A stretch of DNA of 62,894 bases, from the NCBI GenBank assembly GCA_030248225.1, contig JASANE010001750.1:1-62894 (forward strand), given 5' to 3'. The stretch is from Trileptium ribeirensis (lineage: Eukaryota > Nematoda > Enoplea > Enoplida > Thoracostomopsidae). The notes under the pieces were generated by a model, which was not told the origin of the DNA, ran no database searches, and saw only the letters and a program-made list of their open reading frames with translations. The position numbers and the translations under genes were made by a program. This document shows, one piece after another, positions 12,176 to 23,600 of this stretch; within the stretch, counting starts at the first letter, position 1; every line of letters starts with the position of its first letter.

Positions 12176-12880
12176 AATTACATTTCACTACTTGAACATT
12201 GATTTTTTCAATCCGTGATCAACCACACATAACATTGGAAAAAGTAATATGCCTGTAATTGTAATATTTAACCCGTTAACTCATGCAGCTGTTCGACAGT
12301 AACTAAATTATATTTGAATCAGTGCATTATCTAAATTCGACGAATCCAGCACGGCTGTACGCATGTTGTTCTTTGCTCGTTTTGGAAGGAGCCTTAATGA
12401 TCTAAGCAATAGCTACAACATAGCTCAAGGGCTAGTAAAAGTTACTTTTAGTCGAGAGTTCGGAACTTGATACATCACAGCGACTTGTAATTGTTCATCG
12501 ATACTTGAAATTTAAATCAGTTCATGATGGAAAGGGTCAAGATCTTCTTGTTTTCCATAGCACCAATTGCTGACCTGACTAATTGCTAACACCATCGGAA
12601 ACTAGTAACGTGCCGTAGAACTGTTTGCACCGTGAAACCGAGTTCATCATTCTGCGGAGTATTTATAGTGAATGTACAACGCAATGCATTTATTTATCAT
12701 ATTCAATATGACTTCAATAGCAGTGATGAAATGAGCGTTATTTGGATGAGTTCTTCAATCTAGTAAGCATGATATTTGACGTTCGATTTTAAATTCTTTC
12801 GATCATGGGTCAATTCTAAAATCCCTGGTGTACCTAACCATTGCAGGACCGGTAAAGCTCTTTAAAGTAGTATGATGATT
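12176..12880. other. AT-rich intergenic sequence
   Basis: No feature seen. Confidence 0.6.
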
Positions 12881-12889
12881 TGGATATAT

Positions 12890-13180
12890 GGACGGCATTT
12901 CATAGGTGTCGATCGGCGGGGCAAGGGAGGGTTGTCCTTTTAAGTCGGACATCCCTCAAGGATCTGTCAAACAGTCCAGCACTCCCGCCCTCGTGGCACC
13001 GAAGTCGCGCGTAAAGTTTTATCAAAAATAGGCAAAAAGAGTTAAAATTTACATAAATTAGGGTAAAATTAGCCAAAAAATATGGAAATTAGAAAAAATT
13101 AATCGCAAATCGGCAAAAATTGGAAAAACTGTTGAGCCCCATTGAGAAAGTGTCCCCGAGTATCTCACTCCTGGTTGACC
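12890..13180 (+). repeat. Member of the dispersed GC-rich / GGCAAAAATTGG repeat family (diverged)
   Basis: A GC-rich head (from about 12,910) is followed by an A-rich internal block made of degenerate AAATNGGCAAAAA motifs (about 13,025-13,130) and then a shorter GC-richer tail. The same order is seen at 36.0, 47.2 and 61.9 kb. The typical 3' terminus is not clear here. Confidence 0.5.
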
Positions 13181-13978
13181 GTTATTCCCTCCTAAGCCGA
13201 TTGACATTCGAAACCAATATAGTGTGCAGTGTTTTTCTGATATGTAGTTCAAAGTTCTACCAAACTTGAAAACAATGAGGCAGCGTCAAAACACTACAGT
13301 GAAAATGGTTACCTTTTAGTCAATAAACTATTATGCTACTACCAATTTGAGTTTTGTTTTTCCTAAAAGCATTGGTGTCGCAGCAGTTTGCATTGTTAGA
13401 GTTATATCGATTAAAATCCCACGCTCCTAACTAAGTCTGGCATGTTGATCTCCTCTAAAGTATTGGTGCACTCTAAATTTTCTACTCACGATGTTGATGA
13501 TTACTTATCGTTTTGTTTGTCGTAAACATTTTAGAAAATAGATAAAAACTCAAGGACACACTCAGAATTGACATATCGACAAGTCGGACGTAACAGTACC
13601 GTCAAGCGTTCGATAGATAGCAAACGATTTGTTTTTATTCAACGGTATTACATGCTTAGTATTAGATGATTTTTTAATATTCTTATGTCACAATTTGTAA
13701 AAAGAATGACGTGTCAACTGGTGCCCTGCAATTTTACACCTAGGCTTACATCGCACGTAGGGCACCGTTTTCATAACAACTAACCACCCTTAACTGTTTT
13801 TATATTTCTAGCAGGTTTTAAAATTCAATCTTCAATGTGTATCATTACAGTTTATCGGAAGTGTTACAGTGTATTGTGTAACACATTTATTCTCTGAAAT
13901 ACGCAATTCGCATTGGCATTACAATCATTAAGCTCTTGTTCTGTTTAATCAACCTATTATAAACGAAAAACTCTAGGG
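13181..13978. other. AT-rich sequence before the 91-bp array
   Basis: No feature seen. Confidence 0.6.
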
Positions 13979-15714
13979 TGTGGGCTCGAGGGCTTGTTAT
14001 TAATATTTTCACAAAAAAAATTCACAATATTCTACTTGCGTGCCAATATAGCTTTTGGGCCTCCCCAAAATGTGGGCTCGAGGGCTTGTTATTAATATTT
14101 TCACAAAAAAATTCACAATATTCTACTTGCGTGCCAATATAGCTTTTGGGCCTCCCCAAAATGTGGGCTCGAGGGCTTGTTATTAATATTTTCACAAAAA
14201 AATTCACAATATTCTACTTGCGTGCCAATATAGCTTTTGGGTCTCCCCAAAATGTGGGCTCGAGGGCTTGTTATTAATATTTTCACAAAAAAATTCACAA
14301 TATTCTACTTGCGTGCCAATATAGCTTTTTGGGCCTCCCCAAAATGTGGGCTCGAGGGCTTGTTATTAATATTTTCACAAAAAAATTCACAATATTCTAC
14401 TTGCGTGCCAATATAGCTTTTGGGCCTCCCCAAAATGTGGGCTCGAGGGCTTGTTATTAATATTTTCACAAAAAAATTCACAATATTCTACTTGCGTGCC
14501 AATATAGCTTTTGGGCCTCCCCAAAATGTGGGCTCGAGGGCTTGTTATTAATATTTTCACAAAAAAATTCACAATATTCTACTTGCGTGCCAATATAGCT
14601 TTTGGGCCTCCCCAAAATGTGGGCTGAGGGGCTTGTTATTAATATTTTCACAAAAAAATTCACAATATTCTACTTTGCGTGCCAATATAGCTTTTGGGTC
14701 TCCCCAAAATGTGGGCTCGAGGGGCTTGTTATTAATATTTTCACAAAAAAATTCACAATATTCTACTTGCGTGCCAATATAGCTTTTGGGCCTCCCCAAA
14801 ATGTGGGCTCGAGGGCTTGTTATTAATATTTTCACAAAAAAATTCACAATATTCTACTTGCGTGCCAATATAGCTTTTGGGCCTCCCCAAAATGTGGGCT
14901 CGAGGGCTTGTTATTAATATTTTTCACAAAAAAATTCACAATATTCTACTTGCGTGCCAATATAGCTTTTGGGCCTCCCCAAAATGTGGGCTCGAGGGCT
15001 TGTTATTAATATTTTCACAAAAAAATTCACAATATTCTACTTGCGTGCCAATATAGCTTTTGGGCCTCCCCAAAATGTGGGCTCAAGGGCTTGTTATTAA
15101 TATTTTCACAAAAAAATTCACAATATTCTACTTGCGTGCCAATATAGCTTTTGGGCCTCCCCAAAATGTGGGCTCGAGGGCTTGTTATTAATATTTTCAC
15201 AAAAAAATTCACAATATTCTACTTGCGTGCCAATATAGCTTTTGGGCCTCCCCAAAATGTGGGCTCAAGGGCTTGTTATTAATATTTTCACAAAAAAATT
15301 CACAATATTCTACTTGCGTGCCAATATAGCTTTTGGGCCTCCCCAAAATGTGGGCTCGAGGGCTTGTTATTAATATTTTCACAAAAAAATTCACAATATT
15401 CTACTTGCGTGCCAATATAGCTTTTGGGCCTCCCCAAAATGTGGGCTCGAGGGCTTGTTATTAATATTTTCACAAAAAAAATTCACAATATTCTACTTGC
15501 GTGCCAATATAGCTTTTGGGCCTCCCCAAAATGTGGGCTCGAGGGCTTGTTATTAATATTTTCACAAAAAAATTCACAATATTCTACTTGCGTGCCAATA
15601 TAGCTTTTGGGCCTCCCCAAAATGTGGGCTCGAGGGCTTGTTATTAATATTTTCACAAAAAAATTCACAATATTCTACTTGCGTGCCAATATAGCTTTTG
15701 GGCCTCCCCAAAAT
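13979..15714. repeat. Minisatellite/satellite array, ~19 copies of a 91-bp unit
   Basis: The unit starts TGTGGGCTCGAGGGCTTGTT and ends GGGCCTCCCCAAAA. It repeats head to tail with a 91-bp period, 1,736 bp in all. Copies are almost identical; differences are single substitutions (GGGTCTCC for GGGCCTCC, GCTCAAGG for GCTCGAGG) and one-base indels in A- or T-runs. Such homogeneity points to recent amplification or ongoing conversion. Minus-strand frames of about 61 codons recur in it, but 91 is not divisible by three and they shift frame every unit, so they are not genes. Confidence 0.97.
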
Positions 15715-17581
15715 TGTATTGCCACCGTTGTTAAGAATAGATTTGTTCCAAAGCAAGTTTATGACTGGTGAGAAAATGACACATATTGCTTTTAATCATT
15801 GTTCGGCTGCATCAATAAACTAAATTATTTCCAACAAAGACCTCTGTACTGTTCTCTATTGGTTGCTAAGTGTCATGGTCGCTAAGTTCCATCGTACAAT
15901 GCAAGTGTTAGCTTGGGCGCTTTCTCGTCATGATAGGTTACCGCTCTATAGATGACAAACTCCTGTCTACTTTTATAGACCTACATACTGGTTTAGTGCG
16001 TCAAATTAGGGTTTTCGTTTGTCGTGCTGTCGTGCTACCTTGGTTGATTTATTATAGCTTCTTAAAAACTGTATGTTGTTAGTTTTTGGATGTCGTGACA
16101 AAAAATTTGCGACTGTTTAAATATAATGATTACTCTGTTATGACATAGCGGTGTACGTAGCGCAGCAGTAGGGTTAATTGTATTGCATGGTTGGTAGCAA
16201 TTAATCTTTGAAAAATCTAAATGGAATAGCACAATAATTTGCGCAACTTTTTTAATTTCGAAGGTTTAAACTTTTTCAAAACCGCTGATATATCCCAACA
16301 AAAATAAGTTTATCTGCATGTTTAAAATAATAAAAGCGAGCCGATGCCATTGGGCCCTGTCTGTGCGGTTTATTAAATGTTTTTCTGCAATACGCACATC
16401 GAATACTCATGGAACATTGCTCGATTCCACTTGGATTAATTTCGATATAAACATAAACAAAGGACGTTGTGTTTTAAGAAAGCTTACTAAAATTCATATT
16501 AAGAATGTTTTGGAACATTAATTGCTAGTGTGGGTGTTGTTCAACTAAGTCTGGGGCTGCGCGGCCAAACCTTATTCAAAATCTAGGATCTGTTAGGCGC
16601 AAGAATCCTCGTCGTTCAATGTCGATTAATGTTCGGGGCGAACCAGACGGGCTACGCTGGGTCGAGAGGACCGTTTCTAAACTCCAGTTTCTATCAAAAG
16701 TTACTTAATCCGCACCATAGAAGGTTGAAAATACTTCGCAAACATACAGTAGGCTTTATAGCTACTTGAAATCATCAAGTACTGTTACACAGAATAAATA
16801 ATTTTATAGAGTAAATTCTATTACAAGGTGTAATTTGCACGATTTCACTCATATGTTAGATTTTGTTATAAAGATATTTACAAGCTTTGAGGCTGTATTT
16901 CACAATCTACAACTTGATGTTTTGTACCTAACAAGCATTAACCCTTCATGTTCCAAATTAGTTTTGCATTTCGCGTAAAAAGATATACTTCGCCGCGATG
17001 AATTGAACTCGGAACTCCATACTAAAATTACGTCCACTAGCTACAGCTCGGATTTTTATGAGTTTCAGAAAAGCCTGCGAACAATATAACACCGTACAAT
17101 TGGTAAGTACGCGTCGAATATCGTTTAACTAGGTGTTGACAAACAACTGTAGGCGTTAAAGGGTTAATAAGTTGGCATACACTTTATCGGGTTTATGCTA
17201 TATGTCGAAAATATGCCATATTCAGCAAAATCATATATCCAATGCCATTCTGATAGAGCTTCTGTATCAAACGGCACCTGTGACTATGTTTTACCTTTAA
17301 ATAAAGTCTGACGCACCTAGGTGTGGACATCAAACAATTTTAGCGAAATAAACATATAATCAGATAAAGAATTCCAATTGAAAAGAAGTTGACTTGACAT
17401 TCACAACATGACACATTTTACATTACAAATCAAAAGTTTCAAAGCGAATGTATCAAAATGGACGGTTAAATGTACGGTAAAGTGAAGGATTTTTGCCTTG
17501 CATGCTGTTGCAATTTTATATAAAATTAAAATTTTGCTAATTTTTAGTAAATACAAAATATTAATTCAAAACATATTCGTT
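15715..17581. other. Intergenic sequence upstream of the unrecognised gene
   Basis: AT-rich. A GC-richer patch lies at about 16,540-16,690. The 16318-16521 open frame has no family resemblance. The stretch just before 17,582 would hold the promoter and 5' UTR of the gene starting there, but I see no distinctive core element. Confidence 0.5.
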
Positions 17582-17649
17582 ATGCCTTCCAAGCGATCGA
17601 AATCTAAAGATAAATCACGCGACGTATCAGAAGATGCAATGAATCGACT
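17582..17649 (+). CDS. Unrecognised gene, exon 1 (start codon)
   Basis: The ATG at 17582 opens a basic N-terminus, MPSKRSKSKDKSRD. The exon ends at CGACT before the donor GTAAGA (17650), in phase 2. Joining to 20452 completes a Leu codon and keeps the frame open, giving RLQEDVLSF across the junction. Confidence 0.65.
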
Positions 17650-20600
17650 GTAAGAATATGTATTACTACGATTCTATAGAGATGCAATTTTAAACTTCAT
17701 TGTGTCGAAATTTTTTTTACATTAATTCAAATCGACTATCTTTCACAGAATCTAAATACTGTACTCTTTGCTAAAGTCAAGCTGAGGAGTTTATCTTATA
17801 TGCAGATTGTGTCATTTTCGATAAATATCGCCCCCAAACCGCCGGCATGATCTAGTCTTTTGAGAATAAGACGTTACGCACCTCAGCTTGACTTGGGATT
17901 CAACTTTTTTACATTCATGCTCTTAACAAATTAATTTGGCATTGTTGTTGGTGTTGATTTGGAGCACAAGAAAGCATCAGGATACGCAGGTACAGCTAAA
18001 GTATTTATATAAGGCTTTATGAATTGAAATCTACAGTTTTTATACAGTCAATAACGGGATAATGCATAAATACATATGACGCATCATTTACCTTAAGATG
18101 TGTGCATCTAGGGCCGGATTCTGTCACAGAGTGAGCCAATTCCGGCTCGTGACAAAAACGCACAGGCACATCCGGCCCTTCATAAATTAGATAAATTGCT
18201 AAGCTATGCTAGTATGTTTGTACGGGCCGGGAGTGGCTATGTTTCAAGGATTGTTAGCCGGGACGGGCTACTGAAAAAATATTTATTACATTCAGTTTAA
18301 CAGATTGTGCTACATCGAAAATATTTAACTCTAGGCCCAAAATAGCAAAGCGGATAAATTCAGGCAACATAAATACGTAAATATAGCTATTTTTAAAAAT
18401 TTTGTTTAAGCGCCTTCTACAAGCCAACCTAGTAGCTATGCAAAAGAAGCATAACCCATTATGTTATTTTGCCGCAAATATATCGTCAGATAGATGTGTC
18501 TTCAACTACTTTTGGCTATGTCTAAGCTGAAGTTTAAGAACCCAACGGTCCAAACGAATCTTTGCTCAATTCTGAGCTATAAGTATGTGTCGACTAGCAT
18601 AATTATAATTTATTATATGGCTGGCATGAAGATTCTGTATCTGGTTTGCTTGTTGTTTTTTCTTTTTTAACCATCATTAAACGTCCAACAATTTTTACGC
18701 TTGTTGGAAATTCGCCGACCTTGGCGCATAGTATGTCCTGGCTGCCCCATAAGTTAACACCCGAGCATTAAAATGACCCCGTACGCCAAATAATAAACAT
18801 ATCTAAATGCGTTTTAATATGCCCCATAAGTTAACACCCCAGCATTAAAATGACCCCGTACGCCAAATAATAAACATATCTAAATGCGTTTTAATATGCA
18901 CGTACTCTTATATATAACTACGATTTTTGAAGAATAACACTTACCCAAACTGCGATCCTGGGAGCCTCCAAGATCAATGCATTCTTACCGTCGACCACTT
19001 CGGCAGAACCCAGAAGGAAGAGCTCCTCTGATATAGCCTCTTTCAGCCACCACAGGGGTTCCGGTTTGCGTTTGAATACCTTCTGCTTCCATATTCTCCA
19101 CAGAAAAAGTCAGGAGGGTTTATATCAGGAGAACGAGCAGGCCATTCGACAGAAATTCGGCCGTCGGAAAGGTCTTCCCCAACTAACGGCGCACATTCAT
19201 TGCAAAATGAGGAGGCGCGCCGTCCTGTATAGAGCGAAGCCTGTCAATATTTGATAACTATTGAATGTTAGCATAAAATTCATTTCGCAGCATCATTAGA
19301 TAATTGTCTGCATTCACATTACCATCACAAAAAAAACAGCCCAAAAATCCACCAGACCACATGCCGACCTATACTATCAAACCAGGGGCATTCATGCGGT
19401 GTTCGATAGTGTTATGTGAGTTTTCTGTATGCCAATTAACTCAACTATGCCGGTTAACGTGGTCGCTTAGTTTAAAATTACTTGGTCGGAATAAATGACT
19501 TCGTCAGCTAAGTCCGTATCATCGTCGAGACGCTGTAGCGATTTTCCATAAAATTCAATCCTGCGATCATAATCATCTTCGTTCAGAGCATGAATTGACG
19601 TCGATCTAATAGGTTTTAGACCTGAACTTTTAACAATTCGAAAATTAGTTGATTCCGGTTTCATCAGCACATCGGCGAAGTGACTTTATCGAACCATCAG
19701 TTCGATAAAGTCACTTCGCCGATGTGCTGATGTGATTTTTGCTGTGTGATTTTTGCGTTCCCGGAATATGGGCCGAATTTATGTCAGTGACGCGAAAACA
19801 TGGATACGTAGCACATGGTTACGACATCTCTTTCGACGTACCTCGCCATAAAATCAGCAACCTGAAGATTGTCATACACTTCAATGAATCTAATATCATC
19901 GATTCTTTGTATCTTATGTCTGACTTTGCCGTGCAACCATAGCATTCGCTGTCGGCCCTAGTGTTCCTCACCATTTCGCATGATTTTACAACTGTTTCTA
20001 AAGTTAATTACCGCAAAGTGCAAACCAGGTTGTCGCGCATGTTAGATTACATATGCTTGTGTATCCATTGATATATCAAAGTCCGTCACATCCAGATTCG
20101 ATCTTCGAGATTGTCGAGCTTAGCCTAGATAAATTGATAGCGTGCCTATCCCAGACGATGCGGAAGTTTCAAGCCAACCCGAGCCGACCTTACTGTGATT
20201 AAATTGGCCCGAACCGGAGCCAGGCACATATGAGTAAAGCCGAGCCCAGCGGAGCCTGAAAATTTCGGCCCGATCTCACATCTAGCGCGCTCATCATAAC
20301 GTGAACCACAGAAAATTCGTATGTTTGGATGCCCTGGAACTGTTATTTTAGCATGCAAAGTTTAATATCACGGGAGTTGTGTTTGTTATAATAGTATAAT
20401 TGACCCAATAAATAAAGCTGTTCTATGCATTTTGTTATATTGGTTATTTAGACAGGAAGATGTGCTGAGCTTTCACAGCCTGACAAAAGTGTATAAAGAA
20501 TTGGCCAAGGATTCAGAGAGTGGTGAAAAATTTCAAACGTCGCCGACACGAATTATGGCAGCGTACAAAAAAGCGATGCTCGAACATGTAAGTTCACATT

Positions 20601-23600
20601 GGTATTTAATATAAATAATAGTTGTACTTTATCATATATTAAAATTGGCGGTACGCTGAAAAAAAAAACGAGCTAACATACACATTTACATTTTGATTTG
20701 GTTGTGGACTGCCACGGTGAAGAAATTAACTGTAAACCAATTAGCAAATATAATATGCAATTGTCTTTATACTTCATACATCAAGTCAAAAGTTATCATC
20801 TGTCAAAACGTAGCTCCAAGAGGTAAAGCAGACCACACAGTTGCTGTGCAACAAATACTCAAGATTTAAAATTACAAAGATTTCCAACTTGGATAAGGTT
20901 AGTAAATTGCATTCTTTCGTCGCCAGTTGCCACTGTTGACAAACTGACAAGACTGTTTTTATATTTTTAAATGTTCATAATAAATGATGTACACATACAT
21001 CCAAAGAACACAGCACAGCAATAAGCACAAAGTCAAGCTTATTCAAAAACCGTAAATGGATGTTAGGACTAAAAATATCTCACTTTATATACTATAGCAC
21101 TTGAAATGGTATATAATATGCTGTGCAACCGAATTGTTTTATACACAATAGCGTTTCTTTTTGTTTGTAGTCTTTTACACCATCAGGCAAACGCATTTTG
21201 ACAAAATCCCAAGTAGCAACCTCAGTGGAAACTCCTCTCGCTTCACCAGCTTTGTTTCAACATGCTGCAACACGTTAGATGTTCAGAGGCAACGTTTTCG
21301 AAATTAGAGGTAACATTATTTTACGATAAAGATACGTTTTTACATTTGCTCATGAAATACACTCAGTAGGGTATAACATGATATTGTTAAAGTGCCAAAT
21401 TAGTTTTATTTGATTTTTGCTAAATAGATCGAAGTTATTTGCTCTGTTGGGATCGACCTTGATGAAGCAAGACATGGCGGCATCATAACCGATATTACCT
21501 CAAAACGAAGACCATACTTGGAATATTTTAGGTAAAGTTTGACGACAAAAGTAGGTTATTGCTGTAACACTTGTGTATATATTATATATTTATTACCACG
21601 TTCGTGAACGTCATAATTTCTTAAAAGATTATAGCGTGAAGCTTTTTTCAATAGAAATAGAGCGTTATGAAGTTGTTTCCGCACCATTATCAATCATTTT
21701 TATGGGTTCCGCGATTACAATACGGTATTTCTGTAGGTATATTTTTTTGATTGGTTTGGACTAACCAATGAAACTTATTTACGGATATCAAGTACCTCGA
21801 AGCCTCACTGTGGGGAGTTAGGTTGGTTTTCAAGGTTTTGTTTTGGGGTACAATATAATCCACCCCGTAGTAGTTGCAGCTTCCTTAAGCTGTAACGATT
21901 ATATTCAATATCTTATTTTAGAGGCTTTCTTGCAACCAACAGCAAAAACTGATATTCATGCTTATACCTACGCCAGTATGTAGACGGGCAGTGCTAAACG
22001 TCGTCCCATTACCAAATATGTTCCTGATGACTATCAAACTCATCTTGTGAAACTATAAACATTTTTACAACTCACAATTTAATTCTCCTACGTGTAAATA
22101 CGTTTCGGTTGTTGAGGCTAGCCAAACCCAGAATCACAAACATACGCCCCAGCCCAAGTCATTTTTGATTCTGTGCCGGTTGTTTATTTGGATTGTTATT
22201 GAAGTAATATATATCCAATATGTAAAAATATGTAGTATATAAAAAGGCAAGCGGGAAGCTTTAATGAAAGTTGGGGATGTCGAATATGGCAGCTTTGTTT
22301 TCTCCTGTGAAGCCGGGACAGGAGAAGTTTAGTCGGTTTGAGCGCCTGCTTGCGCCGGGGCAGGGGAAGTTTAGTCGGTTTGAGCGCCTGCTTGCGGATC
22401 CAAAGACGTGAGGTCATGGTTTCGAACCAAACACTAGCTCAGCTATTCAATAAGCTGTATTTCACATATTTTCATCATCAAGCTTCTATCGCTAGGCTTA
22501 CATTCAATATATGCTACCTAACGTATAGATAGCAACATACTCAATGATATCAGAGCTTCTGCTTATGGATGGCTGCAATGGCTTAATCACAAGGAGTTGT
22601 CTAGGTCAAATTCCTGACAAATCGCTTCTTTGGTGTTTTGGTTCGCAGACTACAATCGACCATGCTTAATGCGATCATCCGTACTAATGCGATAGCGAGT
22701 CATAAGTAAAAGAGCCAAATTTTATTCCTATAATAAATGCATATAAAAATATTAGTTGTGAAATGACTACAACATATATATATCGTTTACATTATCGAGT
22801 AATTTTGGAATTGCATGCTTATTAAATATTAGTTACAAACTGTGTTATGTCGAGTTGTGGAGTGTCACCACTGATTTGTTTGAAGTATTAGATGTCGCTT
22901 GCATATAAAATGTCTACCCAACTGATGTGTCAACCTGTTACAAATATTTTCTTCTTAAATTTAAAAAAATTCGAACTAACTAAAATAAATCCTAATCTCT
23001 TGGAGGAGATTTAGTCTGTCAATTGTTGTTCCTTTTCACTTTAAATTTCGTTTCCGTAAGAAAATGTGAGAGTCGAACTAAAAACAGTGATTTCATTGAA
23101 AGTTATGACCTTAGTGGGGTGATTAAAAGTTATTGCATTATTGCTGATTGAACGCAAAAGGCGGAAGAAGGGTTGTACTGAAGACGATCAGACCAAAAAT
23201 CGGTGGAAACCCTTAATTGGACGTATTTATGGGAAATGTGAGAGCCGAACAAAAACACTGATTTCTCTTTTTGTTGTCAACCTTTTTGTTGAACGCAAGG
23301 CAATGGGGGTTTGCTGAGCCGATCGACATTGGACTAATTGAAAGTTATGACCTTATTGGGGTGATTAAAAGTCATTGCATACTTGCTGACTGAACGCAAT
23401 AGGCGGAACAAGGGGGCTGAAGCCGACAGACCAAAAACGGGGAAAACCTATAAGAATGGGAAAGAACGAACCCGGGACGGAAAGGCAAAAGGAAAGGAAG
23501 ACCACGACCAAAAACGGGGACCATAGTGAAAACCTTAAAAGTCATTGCATACTTGCTGACTGAACGCAATAGGCGGAAGAAGGGTTGTGCTGAAGCCGAT

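Larger units (their letters stand above)
17650..20451. other. Intron 1 of the unrecognised gene; holds repeats and a mariner fossil
   Basis: The donor GTAAGA and the acceptor TTATTTAG bound it. Contents: a 77-bp tandem duplication (18,744-18,898), a mariner-like transposase fossil (about 18,960-19,670, minus), and a perfect hairpin (19,662-19,732). GC-rich stretches lie at 18,113-18,260 (ends AGGGCCGGA..TCCGGCCCT form an inverted pair) and 20,150-20,290. The rest is AT-rich with nothing seen. Confidence 0.55.

Noticed and set aside
14022..15756. Repeated minus-strand open frames of ~61 codons (MNFFVKILITSP..)
   Set aside because: They are products of the 91-bp tandem array. The period is not a multiple of three, frames change every unit, and there is no start context or splice support.
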